Shown here: positions 27,788 to 35,992 of the stretch, one piece after another | How the letters are laid out: every line of letters starts with the position of its first letter | How positions within the stretch are numbered: the stretch's first letter is position 1 | DNA from: Arenibacter troitsensis | GTDB lineage: Bacteria; Bacteroidota; Bacteroidia; Flavobacteriales; Flavobacteriaceae | NCBI RefSeq assembly: GCF_900177645.1 | Contig: NZ_FXAO01000001.1 | Location: 434,001 to 498,000, forward strand | DNA: 64,000 bases | Direction: 5' to 3' | The notes under the pieces: model-generated | Told to the model about the DNA's origin: nothing | The model's input: the letters and a program-made list of their open reading frames with translations, nothing else | The model's database searches: none | Program-made: the position numbers and the translations under genes

Positions 27788-29104
27788 TTAAATTACCTCG
27801 GTTCTACCCGGTATGGGGATGGAGTAATTTCCATCTTCTCCTGGCATATCGGGCATTTTGGCATCCCATGTAAATTCTTTAGGTAGAATACTTCTTTTGG
27901 AAGCCAAGACTTGATCTATAGTATACCTTTGACCTGAGTGAATGGACATTCTTCCCATGATTGTAGTTAATGTGGATTTTGTACCATATTCTAACTGATT
28001 TATTGGTTTATTTTCTAAAATTGAGTTTATGAAATTAGATTGACATTTTTGGGACGACCCTAATGCTTCTTCTTTGTCGCGAAACCTCCATAATAATTTA
28101 CCAGTAGCGTCGAATATTTGGGATTTATCGTCGGCATAGCCTTTTGTTCCCCGAATATGAAATCCGCTCTTATTCCAATTGTTATCAATATTTCTACATT
28201 GAACGTGTAATTTTACTTTGTTTGGGTATTCGTATTCTGCGTAATGATGGTCATAGGTATTTCCTTGATTAGGCCCGGAAAATGCCTGTCGGCCACCTAA
28301 TCCGTTGACAGATGTAGGATAATCATCCATTATCCAATTCATAAGGTCTATTTGATGAATAGCCTGTCCTGCCAGTTGTCCGCCCCATAACCAAGTAAAA
28401 TACCTCCAATTCCTCAATTGATAATTCATTTCGGACTGTTCAGGTTGTCTTGGGAATATTACAGGAGCACCTACATTATAATACACGTCCATGGAGGTAA
28501 TGTCGCCAATTTCACCATTGTCTATTCTTTGCTTCATTTCTTGATAACCACTTTCATAACGCAATTGTAGGCCAACACCAATACTCAAATTTTTTTGTTT
28601 AGCAACCTTGTTGGTCTCCCTAATTTTTAAGTATCCCGGGATGTCTACAAACAAGGGTTTTTCTACAAAAGCATGTTTTCCTGCTTCAACGGCTGCTTCC
28701 AAATGAATTGGTCGGAACGGAGGAGGGGTGGCCAGGATAACAACGTCACATAGTTCCAAAACCTGCTTATAGGCGTCAAATCCAACAAATCTTTGGGTAT
28801 TTGGAATATCGACCTGATCAGGGAAGTTATTTTTTAAGTTTTGATAGGCACTGATGAGTCTGTCTTCAAAAACGTCGCCCAATGCTACTAACTTCACGGT
28901 GGAGGTAGTGCTCATGGCTTCATAAGCGGCCCCTGTTCCTCGTCCTCCGCAACCTACAAGTCCAACTTTTAAAGCGGTTTTTTCATTTGATTCAATATTT
29001 CCGAAGGCATTTATGGGTACTCCGCCGAATAGGGATCCGCTTGCAAGGATAACCCCAGTTTTTACAAAATCCCTTCTGCTTTTGGCTGTTCTATGTTTTT
29101 TCAT
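27788..29104 (-). CDS. Gfo/Idh/MocA-family oxidoreductase with Tat signal
   Basis: A 438-residue NAD(P)-dependent enzyme acting on sugars or their acids. The N-terminus carries a twin-arginine signal (SRRDFVKTG followed by a hydrophobic stretch), so it is probably folded with cofactor and exported to the periplasm. The Rossmann motif GLVGCGGRGTGAA is at about residues 48-60. AFVEKPLFVD provides the family EKP catalytic Lys. A conserved WLWGGQLAGQAIHQIDLMNW segment follows in the C-terminal domain. Tat-exported members are common in Bacteroidota glycan loci. Some relatives (GH109) hydrolyse GalNAc by an NAD-dependent mechanism, but this protein lacks close similarity that I can recall. The gene lies 69 bases downstream of the transporter. 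Confidence 0.88.
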   Translation of the reverse strand: MKKHRTAKSRRDFVKTGVILASGSLFGGVPINAFGNIESNEKTALKVGLVGCGGRGTGAAYEAMSTTSTVKLVALGDVFEDRLISAYQNLKNNFPDQVDIPNTQRFVGFDAYKQVLELCDVVILATPPPFRPIHLEAAVEAGKHAFVEKPLFVDIPGYLKIRETNKVAKQKNLSIGVGLQLRYESGYQEMKQRIDNGEIGDITSMDVYYNVGAPVIFPRQPEQSEMNYQLRNWRYFTWLWGGQLAGQAIHQIDLMNWIMDDYPTSVNGLGGRQAFSGPNQGNTYDHHYAEYEYPNKVKLHVQCRNIDNNWNKSGFHIRGTKGYADDKSQIFDATGKLLWRFRDKEEALGSSQKCQSNFINSILENKPINQLEYGTKSTLTTIMGRMSIHSGQRYTIDQVLASKRSILPKEFTWDAKMPDMPGEDGNYSIPIPGRTEVI

Positions 29105-29173
29105 CGTTGAAGGTTTTACAGTGATAGTTAATTTGTTAAATGGGCGTTTGTTTTTTTTATTTATAATCTAATT

Positions 29174-30415
29174 TTATTTAAAGAATAAAAAATAGATGCT
29201 GTAAAAAGACATTAATATTAAAATTGTAATACCAATAATACCTAGGGCGGTGGTAAACGAATTATTTTTTAGTTCTTCGGATATTCTTTTGCCATTAGAA
29301 AAAATCACGATAATAACGGCGATCATTGGGACTATCATGATGGTAATACCTTGTGCAAAAATGATCAGTTCCAAAGGCAATTGTCCAAATACGTGGGCTA
29401 TAATGGCTCCAATTAAGATTACCACAATAATCATGGAACGCACCTTCCACTCCCGAAGATTACTAATGCCAAACAAAGTATCTGCCAAGATTACTCCACC
29501 TATGGTTGCATTGCCGATCATGGAGGAAAAGGATGCTGCAAAAAAACCTATCATGAAAGCATAGGAAGTAAATGGCCCAAAAAGAGGCTCCAAGGCCATG
29601 CCAAGGTCGGAAGCACTTAGCACGTCAATATTATTGTTTTTAAGAACCGATGAGGCACAAATCATAACCAATGTTGAAAGTAGGCCTAGGATAATGATTC
29701 CCGTTCTACTTTCCCTTAAACTATCTTGTTTATCTGCAATATCCACACCTTTTTCCTGGGTAAGATAAGATTGATAAAATGCTCCTACAATGGAAAAACT
29801 AGAAGCAGTTAGGGTTATGATAAAATACTCCGATCCCTTAGGTATGGATGGGATAATACCTAAAAGTATTTCCTGGATATTTGGGGCCACCATGATTATG
29901 GTCAGTAAAAAGGAAGTTAACATAAGAATTACCAAACCGATCATCAATTTTTCCAGAATCTTGTAAAATGATTTAAAGTAGAGGAGAAAAATAGCTAAAA
30001 AGGTGAAAATGATTATCCAGACCAACATAGGGGTGGAGAATAACTCAGAAAAGGCCAAGCTGGCCCCAACGGTATTACCCGCTTGAAAGGAAGCTGTGGT
30101 CAAGAAGATACCAACGCCAACCAACAAGGCAGTTCGATGCCCAAATTCGTTCTTTATACGCGAAATAAATGAATCCCTACTATACAAACCTATTTTAGTG
30201 GACATGTTGGTAAAGGCGGTCATTAGTACCATGGATAAGAGGATAACCCATAGAAGTGAGTAACTATAATTGGCACCGAGTTTGGTATTAATGGTTAGAC
30301 TCCCAGGTCCAAATACCAAGGCTGCCGTAATAATGCCCGGGCCTAGCTTCTTTAGAAAGGATTTGGGAGTGTTTTTAATAGGTCTTTTTAGGTTGTACTT
30401 TTTTATCAAACTCAT
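29174..30415 (-). CDS. Nramp-fold transporter lacking canonical metal-binding motifs
   Basis: A 413-residue protein with about 11 membrane spans that matches the Nramp family overall: KKLGPGIITAALVFGPGSLT in the first span and a conserved order of helices. Canonical Nramp proteins have DPGN in helix 1 and an MPHN-type motif in helix 6 that hold Mn2+/Fe2+. Here the first reads GPGS, and the helix-6 equivalent reads SSFSIVGAFYQSYL with neither Met nor His. The ion site is therefore probably lost, and the substrate may be another cation or an organic molecule. It lies divergently from the amino-sugar operon, separated by 284 bases, and upstream of a sugar oxidoreductase, which favours a carbohydrate-linked role. 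The annotation metal transporter should be treated with caution. Confidence 0.85.
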   Translation of the reverse strand: MSLIKKYNLKRPIKNTPKSFLKKLGPGIITAALVFGPGSLTINTKLGANYSYSLLWVILLSMVLMTAFTNMSTKIGLYSRDSFISRIKNEFGHRTALLVGVGIFLTTASFQAGNTVGASLAFSELFSTPMLVWIIIFTFLAIFLLYFKSFYKILEKLMIGLVILMLTSFLLTIIMVAPNIQEILLGIIPSIPKGSEYFIITLTASSFSIVGAFYQSYLTQEKGVDIADKQDSLRESRTGIIILGLLSTLVMICASSVLKNNNIDVLSASDLGMALEPLFGPFTSYAFMIGFFAASFSSMIGNATIGGVILADTLFGISNLREWKVRSMIIVVILIGAIIAHVFGQLPLELIIFAQGITIMIVPMIAVIIVIFSNGKRISEELKNNSFTTALGIIGITILILMSFYSIYFLFFK

Positions 30416-30635
30416 TATGTGTAAATTTTTGTGAGGTCAACGGTCGGAGCGCAATTTATGTAAAGCCTTTGGTTGATTTAATTTCCTTGGCTTATGGTTT
30501 TTTTGGATTTATGCAAACCAACTCCATTCTTTTTTATGAAATAGAAAGGTACGCAAATAGTTGATTTTTGTTTAACAAATATATTTAAATATTATTTAAA
30601 TAATAAGGAATAATAAATAAAAACGTAAAAAATAC

Positions 30636-30648
30636 TTTCGTTTACTTA
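30636..30648 (+). promoter_or_regulatory. Candidate DeoR/AgaR-type operator before agaS
   Basis: TTTCGT, four bases, TTA. The same pattern occurs twice before the SusC gene of PUL2. It contains the TTTCRT core I recall for the E. coli AgaR site, and a DeoR/AgaR-like regulator is encoded at 57105. It lies about 60 bases before the preferred start of the AgaS gene. Confidence 0.4.
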
Positions 30649-30699
30649 AAAATATAGTTACATTTGATTTCTTTTAAGATTAATTTTGATATTGAAAGT

Positions 30700-31860
30700 A
30701 TGATTGAAAATAAAAATAGAACAGATTCAAGTTATACGGCCACCGAAATAATGGGGCAACCTTATTTGTGGAATCGGACCTATGAAGATGTTGTAGCGGC
30801 AAAACAGGAATTGTCTGTTTTCTTGAATAGAGTATTGGTTTATGATAATCTTAGGGTGATCTTAACAGGTGCCGGTACTTCGGCTTTTATTGGAGACGTG
30901 CTCCATAAAAAATTTCAAAAAAATTTTGGAAGGCCTACAGAGGTGATCGCATCAACCGATTTTATTTCGCATCCCTCAGATTATATTATGGATTCGGAGC
31001 AACCAATATTGATGGTGTCCTTTGCGCGTTCCGGAGATAGTCCCGAAAGTGTTGCGACCGTGGATCTGGCAAATGAGTATTGTTCAACTATCTTTCATTT
31101 GATAATCACTTGTAATGCTACCGGTAAGCTTGCAAATTTGGCCAATCTAGATAATTCTTTTGTATTATTGATGCCGGCAGGAGCCAATGACAAAGGCTTG
31201 GCAATGACGGCATCCTTTACCACTATGTTGTTAGCTGGGATTTTGGTCTCTGATATTGATGGATTGGAACGGAATAGGAATCATGTTGACCAATTGGTGA
31301 GGTATGGGAAAACTATTCTAAGTAAATATTCGGAAAAGATCAAGGCTGTAGCCGCTCTGGAGTTTGACCGGGTTGTTTTCTTGGGATCAGGTACTTTAAA
31401 AGGGATTGCAAGGGAGTCCCATTTAAAAGTACAGGAATTGTCCGATGGCCAGGTGGTTTGCAAATACGATTCCTTTTTGGGGTTAAGGCATGGGCCCAAG
31501 GCGGTAATCAATGAATCTACTTTAGTAGTGTATCTTTTTTCCAACGATGATTTTGTCAACAATTATGAGTTCGATCTGGTTAGGTCTATAAATAGGCAAA
31601 AAGAAAAGTTGTATGAAATTGGAATCGGGGAGGTGATAAAAAATAAAGAATCCTTTTCCTTGGACTTGTCTATCGAAGTAGCGGAATCCAATAACATCCC
31701 GGAAGAGTTTTTTGCTGTATGCTCTGTGCTGCCCAGTCAACTCTTAGGATTGTACAAATCATTGGATTTAGGTCTTTCCCCGGATTCACCATCGATAAAT
31801 AATTCCATTAATCGAGTAGTGCAAGGGGTGAAAATTTATAAGAATAAAAGTAAGTTGTAA
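30700..31860 (+). CDS. agaS: AgaS-type SIS-domain amino-sugar-phosphate deaminase/isomerase
   Basis: A 386-residue cytoplasmic enzyme with two SIS domains. In the E. coli N-acetylgalactosamine pathway AgaS converts galactosamine-6-phosphate to tagatose-6-phosphate with release of ammonia. The resemblance is strong and colinear: YTATEIMGQPYLWNRT near the start, VILTGAGTSAFIGD, VSFARSGDSPESVATVDLAN, IITCNATGKLANL and LLMPAGANDKGLAMTASFTTM. I choose the ATG at 30700, because the TTG at 30664 would add 12 residues upstream of the family's usual beginning. It heads a run of seven cytoplasmic genes that includes a PfkB kinase and a bisphosphate aldolase, exactly the next steps. The preceding 36 bases and an operator-like motif fit a promoter here. 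Confidence 0.92.
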   Translation: MIENKNRTDSSYTATEIMGQPYLWNRTYEDVVAAKQELSVFLNRVLVYDNLRVILTGAGTSAFIGDVLHKKFQKNFGRPTEVIASTDFISHPSDYIMDSEQPILMVSFARSGDSPESVATVDLANEYCSTIFHLIITCNATGKLANLANLDNSFVLLMPAGANDKGLAMTASFTTMLLAGILVSDIDGLERNRNHVDQLVRYGKTILSKYSEKIKAVAALEFDRVVFLGSGTLKGIARESHLKVQELSDGQVVCKYDSFLGLRHGPKAVINESTLVVYLFSNDDFVNNYEFDLVRSINRQKEKLYEIGIGEVIKNKESFSLDLSIEVAESNNIPEEFFAVCSVLPSQLLGLYKSLDLGLSPDSPSINNSINRVVQGVKIYKNKSKL

Positions 31861-31967
31861 AGACTAAATCCAATTCAGATTTTTTGTTGTCATTATACAA
31901 TCACATATTTTGTAATAATTTAGAAAGGGTACAGGAAAATATTATATAACATTAGAAAATGTAGTTT

Positions 31968-32915
31968 ATGACTAGGGAATTTGATGTCATAGTTGTGGGG
32001 GAGCTTAATGTAGATTTGATTTTTAATCAGGTTAATGGGTTTCCAGAAGTTGGTAAGGAAATTTTGTCGGATCACATGACTTTGACCTTGGGGAGCTCTT
32101 CGGCCATTTGTGCCAGTAATTTAAGTTCCTTGGGTTTAAAGGTGGCATTTATTGGCAAGATCGGCAATGATATTTTTGGGCAATTTGTAATTGATAAATT
32201 AAATAGATCTGGTGTTGATACGTCTATGTTGATGATCGACGAGAACCTTAAAACTGGTGCTACGGTAGCGCTAAGTTATGGTGAGGATAGGGCTATGATA
32301 ACTCATCAAGGAGCTATGTCCCATTTGGGATTGGATGATATTGACGAAGGTCAGTTATTAAGGGGCAAGCACCTTCATTTTTCTTCTTATTTTTTTCAGC
32401 CGGGGTTTAAAAACAATGTTCACAGGTTGTTTGAAATGGCAAAAAATGTGGGAATTACCACTTCTTTGGATGTACAATGGGATCCGGCCGAAACCTGGGA
32501 GCTTAATTTGAATCAAGTACTTCCTTTTGTAGATGTTTTTATTCCTAATGAAGTGGAGTTGAAAAAATTGACCGGGCTTCCGAATGTAAATCGGGCCATT
32601 GAAAGCATTAAAAATATAAGCAGGTTTGTAGTGGTCAAATGTGGAAGTAGTGGGTCTGTTATGTATTATGATAATAAAGAGGTAAGGCTCAATCCTTTTG
32701 TGAACAAGGAGGTGGTAGATACTATTGGTGCGGGGGATAGTTTTAATGCAGGTTTTATTTCAAAGTTTATAAAGGGGGCTACCCCTGAGGAGTGCCAAGA
32801 ATTTGGCAACTTAATCGGTGCCATTTCCACTACCCAGGCAGGCGGGACCGGGGCATTTAAAAATCTGGAAGGGATAATGGAAATTGCACGTAATAGGTTT
32901 AATTATCAGGAATAA
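31968..32915 (+). CDS. PfkB-family sugar kinase (probable tagatose-6-phosphate kinase role)
   Basis: A 315-residue ribokinase-fold kinase. Visible motifs are the N-terminal VVGELNVDLIF, the Gly-rich TLGSSSAICASNLSSLG, and the C-terminal catalytic signature DTIGAGDSFNAGF with the base Asp. PfkB enzymes phosphorylate sugars or sugar phosphates; the sequence alone does not fix the substrate. Lying between AgaS and a class II aldolase (5 bases before the latter), the simplest role is tagatose-6-phosphate to tagatose-1,6-bisphosphate. It could instead be a sugar-acid kinase (for example 2-keto-3-deoxy acids), given the DHDPS-like gene further downstream. Confidence 0.88.
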   Translation: MTREFDVIVVGELNVDLIFNQVNGFPEVGKEILSDHMTLTLGSSSAICASNLSSLGLKVAFIGKIGNDIFGQFVIDKLNRSGVDTSMLMIDENLKTGATVALSYGEDRAMITHQGAMSHLGLDDIDEGQLLRGKHLHFSSYFFQPGFKNNVHRLFEMAKNVGITTSLDVQWDPAETWELNLNQVLPFVDVFIPNEVELKKLTGLPNVNRAIESIKNISRFVVVKCGSSGSVMYYDNKEVRLNPFVNKEVVDTIGAGDSFNAGFISKFIKGATPEECQEFGNLIGAISTTQAGGTGAFKNLEGIMEIARNRFNYQE

Positions 32916-32920
32916 AGAGA

Positions 32921-33745
32921 ATGAAATTACAGGACAAGTTTATAGAGTTAAGAAGTAGACAACAAGGAATACTGGCCACCAATTTTTACAATTACGAAAC
33001 ACTAAAAGGTGTTCTATTGGCAGCAAAGGCTATGGAGCAACCATTAGTTTTACAGTTGACTAGGAGTTCTATTGACTATATGGGACTCCCTGTGGCATTT
33101 CAAATGGCCAAATCCATGTTGAATTATCACGGAGTTGAGGGCTGGGTGCATTTAGATCATGGGGATTCCTATGAACTGGTGGCCCAATGTCTGGATGCTG
33201 GATTCGATTCAGTGATGATAGATGCCAGTGAAAAGTCTTTTAGTGAAAATGTAGCCATTACCAGTAAGGTAGTGAAATTGGCCGAAAGTTACGGTGCCAA
33301 TGTAGAGGCCGAACTGGGTTATATTGCCAAATTGGGTCAGAATAAGGAAAAAGGAGGGTTTACCCAGCCGTTGGAGGCCAAGGAATTTGTGGATGCCACG
33401 GGTGTAAATGCCCTGGCCATTGCTATTGGTACTGCCCATGGTTTTTACGATAAAGAGCCGGAGTTACAACTTGAAAGGCTTTCTGAGATTGCAGCAATAA
33501 CCAATGCAACATTAGTACTGCACGGTGGTTCCGGTGTTCCTAGGGATAGTTTAAGGGAAGCTGTGGATAGGGGGATATGTAAAATAAACCTTGCAACTGA
33601 AATCAAGAATATTTTTATGCAGACCTTGAAGGTAAAGTTGTTGACCAATGAGGAAATTGATTTGCGAAAGGTTTTTCCGGTAGCAACAGATCAAATTGTG
33701 GAATTGGTGAAGGAAAAATTGGATATTGTAAAGAATATAAAATAA
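32921..33745 (+). CDS. Class II bisphosphate aldolase (tagatose/fructose type)
   Basis: A 274-residue zinc-dependent aldolase of the FbaA/GatY/KbaY family that splits ketose-1,6-bisphosphates into dihydroxyacetone phosphate and glyceraldehyde-3-phosphate. The zinc and catalytic residues are seen in GWVHLDHGDS (Asp79, His80), VEAELGYIAKLG, IGTAHGFY and LHGGSGVP, with the phosphate-binding INLATEI near the end. The length matches GatY/KbaY. The position after AgaS and a PfkB kinase makes tagatose-1,6-bisphosphate the expected substrate. KbaY-type enzymes of E. coli need a KbaZ partner; no KbaZ-like gene is present here. Confidence 0.92.
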   Translation: MKLQDKFIELRSRQQGILATNFYNYETLKGVLLAAKAMEQPLVLQLTRSSIDYMGLPVAFQMAKSMLNYHGVEGWVHLDHGDSYELVAQCLDAGFDSVMIDASEKSFSENVAITSKVVKLAESYGANVEAELGYIAKLGQNKEKGGFTQPLEAKEFVDATGVNALAIAIGTAHGFYDKEPELQLERLSEIAAITNATLVLHGGSGVPRDSLREAVDRGICKINLATEIKNIFMQTLKVKLLTNEEIDLRKVFPVATDQIVELVKEKLDIVKNIK

Positions 33746-33814
33746 TGTGCTAGTAATTCGGCCCTAATTTAGTAGGTTAAGTGGATCTAGTTTTGCGGCA
33801 TAACAAATAAGTAA

Positions 33815-34933
33815 ATGAATGTTATCTCTTTAACGCGGGACCTAATCAAATTCAATACAATTAACCCTCCGGGCAATGAGGAAGAAGTTGCCAGGCATGT
33901 GGGCTCCATACTTTTGGCTCATGGTTTTGATGTGGACTATCCTGAACATTCGGAAGGGCGATTAAACCTAGTAGCGACCAAAGGCCTTTCGGAGGAAAAG
34001 GCGCCCATAGTACTTACAGGACATTTGGATGTTGTTCCTTTGGGCGCAAAGGAATGGAGTACAGATCCGTTTGAAGGTAGCGTATTTGAAGGTAAATTAT
34101 TCGGGCGCGGTTCTTCAGATATGAAGGGCGGTATAGCGGCCATGATGATTGCGGCAATAGAATGTTTTAATGATGTTGCGCCCAAGGGAGGGGTGAAACT
34201 TATTTTTACGGCAGACGAGGAGTTGGGGTGTAACGGCGCAAGGCAATTATGTGCCAGTGGTTATGATATTGGAAATGCAAGCGCTATGTTGGTTGGTGAG
34301 CCTACTTCCAATGCACCTTTAATAGGGCATAAAGGAGGCTTGTATTTAAAGGCAAGTACTTCAGGGGTTACTGCGCATTCCTCCATGCCAGAATTGGGGG
34401 ATAATGCAATCTATAAAGCTGCAAAGGCGATAAACAGTATTGAAAAATTAAAATTTGATGTTGCGAAAGATCAATTATTGGGGTTTCCCACCATCAATGT
34501 GGGTACTATTAGTGGCGGATTAAATTTAAATTCGGTTCCCGATAAAGCCGAATTCACAATTGATGTTAGGTCGACCCCGAAATTGGAAAATGCTACGGCA
34601 CTTTCTATTTTGGGCAAAACATTGGGGCCAGAGGTGGAACTGACAAAAATGGTAGACCTTGACGCTATTGCGACTGCGGAGGATCATTCCTTTGTAAAAT
34701 TGGTCGCCCAGGTTTGTAATGTAGATCTTAGTTCCGCGAAAATACAAAAGGCTGCTACCTATTTAACCGATGCCTCTGTACTTGCTCCTTGGCTAAATAA
34801 CGTGCCAACCATAATTTTGGGTCCAGGAGAGGCTACAATGGCGCATCAGACAGATGAATTCTGCTTTGTTCATAAATTGGAAGAAGCTGTAAGAATATAT
34901 AAGAGAATTATTCAGGAAAACGGTAAAATGTAA
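33815..34933 (+). CDS. M20-family amidohydrolase/deacylase
   Basis: A 372-residue cytoplasmic metallo-hydrolase of the ArgE/DapE/acylase class. The two-zinc site is visible: VLTGHLDVVPLG, GRGSSDMKGGIAAM and TADEELGCNGA, plus AHSSMPELGDN in the lid domain and MAHQTDEF near the end. These enzymes release acyl groups or amino acids from amides. In an amino-sugar operon with no NagA/AgaA-type deacetylase it is a candidate for removing an N-acyl group from a sugar or sugar acid. Peptide or acyl-amino-acid substrates, perhaps linked to the glycan, are the alternative. It has no signal peptide. It starts 69 bases after the aldolase. Confidence 0.85.
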   Translation: MNVISLTRDLIKFNTINPPGNEEEVARHVGSILLAHGFDVDYPEHSEGRLNLVATKGLSEEKAPIVLTGHLDVVPLGAKEWSTDPFEGSVFEGKLFGRGSSDMKGGIAAMMIAAIECFNDVAPKGGVKLIFTADEELGCNGARQLCASGYDIGNASAMLVGEPTSNAPLIGHKGGLYLKASTSGVTAHSSMPELGDNAIYKAAKAINSIEKLKFDVAKDQLLGFPTINVGTISGGLNLNSVPDKAEFTIDVRSTPKLENATALSILGKTLGPEVELTKMVDLDAIATAEDHSFVKLVAQVCNVDLSSAKIQKAATYLTDASVLAPWLNNVPTIILGPGEATMAHQTDEFCFVHKLEEAVRIYKRIIQENGKM

Positions 34934-34938
34934 ATGTA

Positions 34939-35973
34939 ATGGGGCATCAAAAATATTTTAAGGACGAAAATGAACTTGAAGAGGCATTGTCCAGGCCTAC
35001 CTCGGAATTGGTGGAAATGTTCAAAACACTGAAGGGTGATGTTATTTTATTGGGTGTCGCCGGCAAAATGGGTGTATCGATGGCCCGTATGGCCAAAAGG
35101 GCCAGTATAATGGCCGGAATGGAAAAGCGAATTATCGGAGTGTCCAGATTTAGTGATAAGGAACAACAGTCTTATCTGGAGGAAAGTGGCATTGAGACTA
35201 TTAAGGGAGATCTTTTGGATTTGGAATTCATTAATAGTCTTCCGGAAGTAGAAAACGTTTTTTATTTGGCAGGAATGAAATTTGGCACCGCGGGTAATGA
35301 ATCCATTACCTGGGCAATGAATTCCTTTTTGCCAGGTTTAGTGGCCCATAAGTTTAAAAAATCAAGAATTGTGGCATTTTCTACTGGTTGTGTTTACCCC
35401 TTGGTAGATATCACTTCGGGTGGATCTAAGGAAACAGATATGCCGGAGCCGGTAGGGGAGTATGCACAATCCTGTTTGGGAAGGGAGCGCTTGTTCGAAT
35501 ATGGAAGTATAAAGTATGGAACTCCAGTAGTGCTTATAAGATTGAATTACGCCGTGGAAATGAGGTATGGGGTATTGGTGGATATTGCTACCAAGGTATA
35601 CCATCAGGAAACATTGGATCTAACTATGGGCTATGCAAACGTTATCTGGCAAGGAGATGCCAATGAGATGATTCTAAGAAGTTTGCAGTATTGTACTTCC
35701 CCTGCGGCGCATTTGAATATTAGTGGATCCGAATTGATTTCCGTAGCCGATGTGGCTAAGAAGTTTGGTAAAATAATGGGTAAGAAGGTCAAGTTTAAAG
35801 GTGTTGAGGCAAATTCAGCCCTATCGGTCGACGTTTCAAGGAGCATCGGGATGTTAGGAAAACCTTCTGTATGTTTGGAGCAGTTAATTGAATGGACTGC
35901 CCATTGGATCGGTTCAAACAAACGTTTGTTGGGCAAGTCAACCCATTTTGAGGTTAGAGATGGCAAGTATTAA
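34939..35973 (+). CDS. NAD-dependent epimerase/dehydratase family protein with Cys in place of the catalytic Lys
   Basis: A 344-residue extended short-chain dehydrogenase. The N-terminal extension of about 34 residues is followed by the Rossmann motif LLGVAGKMGVSMAR. The Ser of the triad is in AFSTGCVYP. In the catalytic YxxxK motif the Tyr is Tyr175 (GEYAQSCLGRER) but the Lys position is Cys179. A close downstream GRERLFEY keeps the usual helix pattern, so the change looks like a subfamily trait rather than damage. It may bind NAD and a nucleotide- or phosphate-free sugar, or act non-classically. It is five bases behind the M20 gene and 20 before the DHDPS-like gene, so it belongs to the same pathway. 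Confidence 0.85.
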   Translation: MGHQKYFKDENELEEALSRPTSELVEMFKTLKGDVILLGVAGKMGVSMARMAKRASIMAGMEKRIIGVSRFSDKEQQSYLEESGIETIKGDLLDLEFINSLPEVENVFYLAGMKFGTAGNESITWAMNSFLPGLVAHKFKKSRIVAFSTGCVYPLVDITSGGSKETDMPEPVGEYAQSCLGRERLFEYGSIKYGTPVVLIRLNYAVEMRYGVLVDIATKVYHQETLDLTMGYANVIWQGDANEMILRSLQYCTSPAAHLNISGSELISVADVAKKFGKIMGKKVKFKGVEANSALSVDVSRSIGMLGKPSVCLEQLIEWTAHWIGSNKRLLGKSTHFEVRDGKY

Positions 35974-35992
35974 TGAATAAAGATCAGGAACA

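Noticed and set aside
27788-29104. GH109 alpha-N-acetylgalactosaminidase
   Set aside because: The NAD fold and locus would fit, but the sequence follows the general Gfo/Idh/MocA pattern and lacks the similarity to GH109 enzymes that I would expect.
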